Source: Cytobacillus stercorigallinarum (GTDB lineage Bacteria > Bacillota > Bacilli > Bacillales > Cytobacillaceae). From it: a DNA stretch of 64,000 bases. The first letter of the stretch is position 1. Every line of letters starts with the position of its first letter. The notes beneath the pieces were generated by a model. It saw only the letters and a program-made list of their open reading frames with translations, had not been told where the DNA came from and made no database searches. Of this stretch, positions 59,521 to 64,000 are shown piece by piece. Both the position numbers and the translations under genes were made by a program. The stretch covers positions 248,001 through 312,000 of the forward strand of contig NZ_JACSQT010000001.1 in assembly GCF_014836495.1 (NCBI RefSeq). Direction: 5' to 3'.

Positions 59521-59797
59521 AATCTTTCCCACAAGGGGTAAAACGCTATGGGAATATTCTAACTGCGAGTAAAAGCAGTAAAACTATCTGTCAAACACAA
59601 AAGACATAATGGGGAAAATTGTAAGAGTATTCATCGATAAACTAATAAATTATCATCAGCTAAAATTCCCTCTATTAAAACGCTACCCTTCTTCTTGTTG
59701 AAAGCACTCCAATGGCTAAAATATTTCATTTATTGTCATTCTTCCAACTGTTTCTATATGCCAGCACACCCTAAATAACTTCTCTCCTATCTATCTG
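59521..59797 (+). other. Gene-free stretch upstream of the spoIVF promoter
   Basis: No gene, repeat or known RNA motif was recognised in this AT-rich stretch. Confidence 0.55.
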
Positions 59798-59826
59798 TCA
59801 TACTTAAAAACCTCTCGTCATAGACT
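59798..59826 (+). promoter_or_regulatory. sigma-E-type promoter of the spoIVF operon
   Basis: TCATACT (59798-59804) matches the sigma-E -35 KMATATT at six of seven positions, and 14 bases later CATAGACT (59819-59826) fits CATANNNT. The arrangement is the same as at spoVID in this window. The start near 59833 lies before the ATG chosen at 59861. Confidence 0.6.
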
Positions 59827-59860
59827 TGTACAAATGATGATGAATAGGTGGGAAGTTAAG

Positions 59861-60640
59861 ATGAGCTCAAGAGCTGATGATATAAGGAAACGGATGGCTA
59901 AGAGAAAAAAAGAGATGGAGAAGAATAAGCCTGTTCAAAAAAAATCGAAAAAGATGAATTGGTTGCAAGATGAGGAGAGGCATGGTTTTGATCAACTTCC
60001 CTCATATGATAGTCCACCTCCTAAACATTCAAATACGAATCACCCATTATTTAAAAAGGAAGTGTTTCTATTCAAAGTGCTCGTATCTGCCTGCTTATTT
60101 CTCATTGTGGCCATTATGTTTAAAAATGATGGAGCAATTTTTGAAAAGCCGAAAGCCTTTGTTGTAGAAGCAATGGATAAGAATTTTCAATTTGCCACTG
60201 TTATTAATTGGTATGAGGAACAATTTGGCCAATCCTTTGCCCTATTGCCAAAGCAGAAAGAGACCGAAGAATCTGTTGAGGAAGCGCAACCGAGCTTACC
60301 AGCAACAGGCAAGGTATTACAAGAGTTTGAGCAAGATGGTCAAAAAATTTCGATTGAAACAAACATAGGCGAAAAAGTAGAGGCTGCAAATGGAGGAGTC
60401 GTGGAATTTATTGGGGAAAAGCCCGGGTTTGGACAAACGGTTATCATCCAACATGCGGATCAAAGTCAATCTTGGTATGGCAATTTAGCTGAAATTGATG
60501 TGAAAGCATACGACTATGTTGAAAAGAGAGCAGAAGTAGGAGAGGCGGCTACGAAAGAGGATGGAAAAGGCTTGTTTTATTTTGCTATCAAAAAAGGGGA
60601 TGACTTTGTTGATCCTTCGCAGGTGATTCCTTTTGAATAA
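59861..60640 (+). CDS. spoIVFA: SpoIVFA, regulator of the pro-sigma-K protease
   Basis: The 259-residue bitopic protein has a basic N-terminus (SSRADDIRKRMAKRKKEME), one membrane helix at about 68-86 (VLVSACLFLIVAIMF), and a LytM/M23-like C-terminal domain (about 165-255: VVEFIGEKPGFGQTVIIQH) without an obvious intact zinc site. It holds SpoIVFB and BofA together in the outer forespore membrane until the SpoIVB signal arrives. The ATG at 59861 follows TAGGTGGG; the ATG at 59834 coincides with the predicted transcription start and is rejected. Confidence 0.94.
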   Translation: MSSRADDIRKRMAKRKKEMEKNKPVQKKSKKMNWLQDEERHGFDQLPSYDSPPPKHSNTNHPLFKKEVFLFKVLVSACLFLIVAIMFKNDGAIFEKPKAFVVEAMDKNFQFATVINWYEEQFGQSFALLPKQKETEESVEEAQPSLPATGKVLQEFEQDGQKISIETNIGEKVEAANGGVVEFIGEKPGFGQTVIIQHADQSQSWYGNLAEIDVKAYDYVEKRAEVGEAATKEDGKGLFYFAIKKGDDFVDPSQVIPFE

Positions 60641-61499
60641 ATGGATCACACTATTGAAGCAAATACGTATCCATCCTTTACTCTGGTTGGTAGTCGGTTT
60701 AGCTATTATCACTTCTCATTTTAACGAGCTTTTTCTTTTACTATTGATTATTTTTGTACATGAAATAGGACATGCTGTGGCCGCACAGTTTTTTTCTTGG
60801 AGAATAAAAAGCATTGTGTTACTTCCATTTGGTGGTGTTGCAGAGATGGATGAACATGGGAATCGACCATTAAAAGAAGAGTTAATGGTGATTTTAGCAG
60901 GACCTTTACAGCATGTTTGGATGATTGCTGTTGCCTTCCTATGTTATGAATGGCAGTTAGTCACACCTGAGTTCTTTACATTATTTGTCCAGTATAATTT
61001 GATGATCTTACTCTTTAATTTGCTTCCGATTTGGCCGTTGGATGGTGGGAAATTAGTCTTTTTGTATTTGTCTTATTTTTATGCATTTGGTGAGGCACAT
61101 AGAAAGGCGTTGCAACTGTCTATCTTTATGCTCATATTGTTTTTAATCGCGTCTCTTTGGATTCTCCCATTTAATATTAATATTTGCATCATCCTTGCAT
61201 TCTTACTTTTTTCCTTATACTATGAATGGAAACAGCGCAGATATATATTTATGCGGTTCTTATTGGAACGATACTATGGGAAACATAGTGAGCTACGTAA
61301 ATTAAAGCCAATAGTTGTTCAAGAATCTGAACCAATCATGAAAGTACTTGAGAAATTTCAACGTGGCTGTAAACATTCGATTATTGTTGAGACAGGGAAC
61401 AAAGAAAAGAGTGTGCTAGATGAAAATGAGTTATTACATGCGTACTTTGCGGAAAAGAATGTGTCAGCTCAAATAAGTGACTTAGTGTATGTTTATTAG
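60633..61499 (+). CDS. spoIVFB: SpoIVFB, intramembrane metalloprotease for pro-sigma-K
   Basis: This 288-residue site-2-type protease has the zinc-binding H43-E44-x-x-H47 (HEIGH) in a membrane helix and the third ligand D137 in LLPIWPLDGG, the same numbers as in B. subtilis. A C-terminal CBS-like domain follows (about 215-288). It releases active sigma-K in the mother cell. The TTG start at 60633 overlaps the spoIVFA stop, giving translational coupling. Confidence 0.96.
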   Translation: MNKWITLLKQIRIHPLLWLVVGLAIITSHFNELFLLLLIIFVHEIGHAVAAQFFSWRIKSIVLLPFGGVAEMDEHGNRPLKEELMVILAGPLQHVWMIAVAFLCYEWQLVTPEFFTLFVQYNLMILLFNLLPIWPLDGGKLVFLYLSYFYAFGEAHRKALQLSIFMLILFLIASLWILPFNINICIILAFLLFSLYYEWKQRRYIFMRFLLERYYGKHSELRKLKPIVVQESEPIMKVLEKFQRGCKHSIIVETGNKEKSVLDENELLHAYFAEKNVSAQISDLVYVY

Positions 61500-61516
61500 A
61501 ATCGAGGAAAGAACAA

Positions 61517-62959
61517 TTGAAAAGATTAGTGATCAATACAATCAATAGAGAAAAAAGATATGCCTTGCTCGATCAAGATGAAGTCGAAGAATTGTATATT
61601 GAACCTTCACAGCACGAAACAAGAGTAGGGAATATCTATTTAGGCATAGTTGAAAAGGTAATGCCAGGGTTAAATGCACTCTTTGTCAATATTGGTGAAG
61701 AAAAGAGTGGCTTTTTGCATAAGGATAAATTACAAAGTTATGCACTTGAAAATGATGATAAGAAGGAAAAACGTAACCTTTCTTCTTTTGTCCATCAAGG
61801 GGAAAGGTTACTTGTGCAGGTAGAAAAGGATCAAACGGGGACGAAAGGACCGAGGCTGACTGGGGTTATTGAATTGCAAGGCAATTATATGGTCTATTTG
61901 CCTTATGGGAACTATCTTGCTGTATCTAAGAAAATTACTGACCATAGTGTTCGAGAACATTTAAAGCAAAACTGTGCAAGGTTGTTAGAAGACAAGGAAG
62001 GGCTAGTGATTAGGACCGCTGCGAAAGATGTTGATATGGCTGTACTGGAAAAAGAATTAACACAATTGCGGGCAAAATATCAGCAGCTCTATTCCGCCTC
62101 TCTCTTGATAAAACGACCCGGTGTGGTTCAAACCGAAGATCAATTTCTACATAAATTACGTCAAGTCATACAGAAAATGAAGAGTGGGGAAGTAATTGTG
62201 GATGATGCTACTGTCAAAAAGGAGTTACAGCCTAAAGACAATGTCACATTTCACCTTCATACGGAGCAAGAAGCTATCTTTTCTGCCTATGGTCTTGAAC
62301 GTGAAATCGAAAAAGCGTTAAAAAGAATGGTATGGTTAGATAATGGTGCATATTTGATTTTTGATGAAACAGAAGCGTTAGCCATTATTGATGTGAATAC
62401 TGGGAAATTTTCTGGAAAACAGCAATTGCAAGATACGGTCTTACAAACAAATGAATTAGCGGCAAAGGAAGTAGCGAGACAAATACGTATTAGGGACCTA
62501 GCAGGAATGATCCTTATAGATTTTATTAGTATGGAAAAAGAGCAGGATAGAATCCATATTTTATCTGTTATGAAAGAGGCGCTAGCCGCCGATGAAAGAC
62601 AAATAAAAGTAATCGGATTTACACCTCTTGGTATTTTACAATTGACGAGAAAGAAAACGAAGGTGTCACTTTCGGAAGCATTACAAGACAATTGTACAGT
62701 TTGTCATGGGACAGGTAAGGTATTGCGCGCAGAAACAGTTGCCTTTCGCTTAGAGAGAGAATTGTGGTCGTATCGGACCCGTGATGAGGAAGCGGTTCTT
62801 GTTCAGGTGACAAGGGATGTCGCTGCGATATACACTAAAGAGGAACTGCAACAATTAGAAGATAGTTGTGCGAAACACATTGTTTTCGAATTCATTGATC
62901 GTCCAAAGCCAAGCTATCAAATAAAAAGATTTGGTTCTGTGAAAGAAATGCAAGTGTAA
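61517..62959 (+). CDS. rng: Ribonuclease E/G family endoribonuclease
   Basis: The 480-residue protein has an S1 domain (about 36-120: GNIYLGIVEKVMPGLNALFV), the RNase H-like catalytic region with the metal-binding aspartates in AIIDVNTGKFSG (near 292) and MILIDFISM (near 332), and the zinc-link CTVCHGTGK near 394. It resembles RNase G rather than the long RNase E. B. subtilis lacks this gene here; its 5'-end-dependent cleavage would act alongside RNase Y and RNase J. The TTG start at 61517 follows GAGGAAAG, 17 bases after spoIVFB. Confidence 0.94.
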   Translation: MKRLVINTINREKRYALLDQDEVEELYIEPSQHETRVGNIYLGIVEKVMPGLNALFVNIGEEKSGFLHKDKLQSYALENDDKKEKRNLSSFVHQGERLLVQVEKDQTGTKGPRLTGVIELQGNYMVYLPYGNYLAVSKKITDHSVREHLKQNCARLLEDKEGLVIRTAAKDVDMAVLEKELTQLRAKYQQLYSASLLIKRPGVVQTEDQFLHKLRQVIQKMKSGEVIVDDATVKKELQPKDNVTFHLHTEQEAIFSAYGLEREIEKALKRMVWLDNGAYLIFDETEALAIIDVNTGKFSGKQQLQDTVLQTNELAAKEVARQIRIRDLAGMILIDFISMEKEQDRIHILSVMKEALAADERQIKVIGFTPLGILQLTRKKTKVSLSEALQDNCTVCHGTGKVLRAETVAFRLERELWSYRTRDEEAVLVQVTRDVAAIYTKEELQQLEDSCAKHIVFEFIDRPKPSYQIKRFGSVKEMQV

Positions 62960-62964
62960 TCGTA

Positions 62965-62993
62965 TTGACAGTACAGCATGTGTATGATAACAT
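62965..62993 (+). promoter_or_regulatory. sigma-A promoter of the rplU operon
   Basis: Consensus TTGACA (62965-62970), a 17-base spacer and TAACAT (62988-62993). It starts transcription near 63000, ahead of the L21 leader. Confidence 0.72.
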
Positions 62994-63000
62994 TTTGATG

Positions 63001-63106
63001 TTATGTTTGTAGCGCCCATGCTACAACCGCGCAGAAAAGGTTATTAAGATTCTGCTTTGCAGGACACCTGGGATGGCGAGTCTTAGTCTTAAGAGGAGGT
63101 GCAGTT
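63001..63106 (+). ncRNA. L21 (rplU) leader RNA
   Basis: The untranslated leader contains GTAGC-gcccat-GCTAC and the segments AGATTCTGC and AGGACACCTGGGATGGCGAG before the ribosome-binding site AAGAGGAGG. This layout resembles the L21 leader described upstream of rplU in Bacillus, a presumed autoregulatory ribosomal-protein leader. The assignment is from memory of the family, not from a covariance search. Confidence 0.7.
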
Positions 63107-63415
63107 ATGTACGCAATTATTGAAACTGGTGGTAAGCAAATCCGTGTAGAAGAAGGTCAAACAATCTACATCGAAAAGCTTAACGCAGAAGCAGGCGAAA
63201 CAGTTACTTTTGAAAAGGTTCTTTTCGTAGGTGGAGACAGTGTGAAAGTTGGAAGCCCAGTTGTTGATGGAGCTTCAGTTACGGCTAAAGTTGAAAAACA
63301 AGGTCGTGCGAAGAAAATCACTGTATTCAAATACAAAGCAAAGAAAAACTATCATAAGAAACAAGGTCACCGTCAACCGTACACTAAAGTTGTGATTGAT
63401 AAAATCAACGCATAA
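63107..63415 (+). CDS. rplU: 50S ribosomal protein L21
   Basis: The 102-residue protein has the L21 start [17 protein letters not shown] and the C-terminal signature [17 protein letters not shown]. It is the first gene of rplU-prp-rpmA, with AGAGGAGGTG upstream. Confidence 0.99.
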   Translation: MYAIIETGGKQIRVEEGQTIYIEKLNAEAGETVTFEKVLFVGGDSVKVGSPVVDGASVTAKVEKQGRAKKITVFKYKAKKNYHKKQGHRQPYTKVVIDKINA

Positions 63416-63427
63416 GGTTGATGATTG

Positions 63428-63757
63428 ATGATTGATGTAAGTATTCATCGTAATCGTTCTGGACTCATACAATCATTTGAAATAAGTGGTCATGCCCTGT
63501 TTGCTAATAATGGAGAGGACATTGTCTGTGCAGGTGTATCAGCTGTTTCAGTTGGATGCGTTAATAGCATCCATCAGTTAGCGGGAGTTACCCCGCAGAT
63601 TCAAATGGAATCTGGACTATTATCCTGTATTCTTCCGAGCGATCTTGCTCAAGATATAGAAAAGAAAGTCCAATTATTGCTTGAGGGAATGGTTGTCTCA
63701 TTGCAAACGATCGTTGAGAACTATCCGGAAAATATAAAAATAACCTTCAAACAGTAG
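63428..63757 (+). CDS. prp: Ribosomal-processing cysteine protease Prp (YsxB)
   Basis: The 109-residue protein has catalytic H22 (SGHALFANNGED) and C34 (DIVCAG), numbers that agree with the characterised Prp family when ATG 63428 is used. The in-frame TTG at 63425 would shift them by one. Prp removes the N-terminal extension of ribosomal protein L27, which is encoded next and carries such an extension. Confidence 0.95.
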   Translation: MIDVSIHRNRSGLIQSFEISGHALFANNGEDIVCAGVSAVSVGCVNSIHQLAGVTPQIQMESGLLSCILPSDLAQDIEKKVQLLLEGMVVSLQTIVENYPENIKITFKQ

Positions 63758-63769
63758 GAGGTGGATTTC

Positions 63770-64000
63770 ATGCTATTAAAATTAGATCTTCAGTTGTTCG
63801 CATCTAAAAAAGGAGTAGGTTCTACAAAGAACGGACGTGACTCAATCTCTAAGCGCTTAGGTGCTAAGCGTGCAGATGGTCAATTCGTTACTGGTGGTTC
63901 TATTCTTTACCGTCAACGCGGTACGAAAATTTACCCAGGTGTAAACGTGGGTAAAGGTGGAGACGATACTCTTTACGCGAAAGTGGACGGAGTTGTAAAA
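63770..64000 (+). CDS. rpmA: 50S ribosomal protein L27 with cleavable N-terminal extension (3' end outside window)
   Basis: 77 codons are visible and the frame is still open at the right edge. The protein begins [20 protein letters not shown]; the LQLF-A junction is the Firmicute-type Prp cleavage site, so mature L27 would start at the Ala-Ser-Lys sequence. The GSTKNGRDS and [13 protein letters not shown] blocks confirm L27. The ribosome-binding site is TAGGAGGTGG. Confidence 0.97.
   Translation, partial: MLLKLDLQLFASKKGVGSTKNGRDSISKRLGAKRADGQFVTGGSILYRQRGTKIYPGVNVGKGGDDTLYAKVDGVVK

Noticed and set aside
59834..59860. N-terminal extension of SpoIVFA from ATG 59834
   Set aside because: The predicted sigma-E transcription start is at about the same base, and the ribosome-binding site TAGGTGGG serves ATG 59861, which gives the conserved N-terminus.

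Overview
This is a chromosomal window from a low-GC, endospore-forming Firmicute of the Bacillaceae or a close relative. The gene order follows the Bacillus subtilis block sdhAB - ysmA-gerE-ysmB-racE - gerM - ysnAB - ilv-leu - ysoA-tig-clpX-lonB-lonA-engB - hemAXCDBL - spoVID-ysxE-valS-folC-comC-spoIIB-maf-radC-mreBCD-minCD-spoIVFAB - rplU-prp-rpmA almost gene for gene. Many sporulation genes are present (gerE, gerM, lonB, spoVID, ysxE, spoIIB, spoIVFA, spoIVFB). Differences from the B. subtilis order are a recQ between racE and gerM, no rph between gerM and rdgB, an rng between spoIVFB and rplU, a large secreted nuclease/nucleotidase after sdhB, and an amino-acid ABC transporter after engB. 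The species cannot be named from this window.

Layout. 1-1434: end of the succinate dehydrogenase operon. 1725-5603: secreted multidomain nuclease/5'-nucleotidase. 5887-12904: ysmA, gerE, ysmB, racE, recQ, gerM, rdgB and ysnB. 13014-13090: tRNA-Arg(UCU) with a perfect consensus promoter. 13629-22278: the ilvBHC-leuABCD operon, behind a candidate CcpA site, a candidate CodY box, a promoter and a leucine T-box. 22201-22513: a composite intergenic repeat. 22624-32259: ysoA, tig, clpX, lonB, lonA and engB (protein quality control). 32705-34982: polar amino-acid ABC transporter. 35775-41998: the hemAXCDBL operon, from glutamyl-tRNA towards uroporphyrinogen III. 42365-49208: spoVID, ysxE, T-box-controlled valS, and folC. 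49344-52435: a graveyard of a type IV pilus operon (pilT, pilC, pilin and pilO-like remnants) in which only the prepilin peptidase is still open. 52544-61499: spoIIB, maf, radC, mreBCD, minCD, spoIVFAB (cell shape, septum placement, pro-sigma-K processing). 61517-64000: rng and the L21-Prp-L27 ribosomal operon.

The most interesting observations are these. (1) The decayed type IV pilus locus retains an intact prepilin peptidase frame whose ribosome-binding site points at an ATT codon instead of ATG. (2) A perfect 51-bp-period degenerate tandem repeat downstream of clpX is also an open frame of 17-residue repeats. (3) A composite inverted-repeat element follows leuD and carries the operon terminator inside it. 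(4) Regulatory sites are unusually readable: sigma-F at lonB, sigma-E at spoVID and spoIVFA, sigma-K at gerE, and a CcpA/CodY/T-box stack at ilvB. Several gene starts were moved from the longest open frame to internal ATG/GTG/TTG codons on the basis of ribosome-binding sites, promoters and family length. No CRISPR array, integrase or intact insertion sequence was seen.
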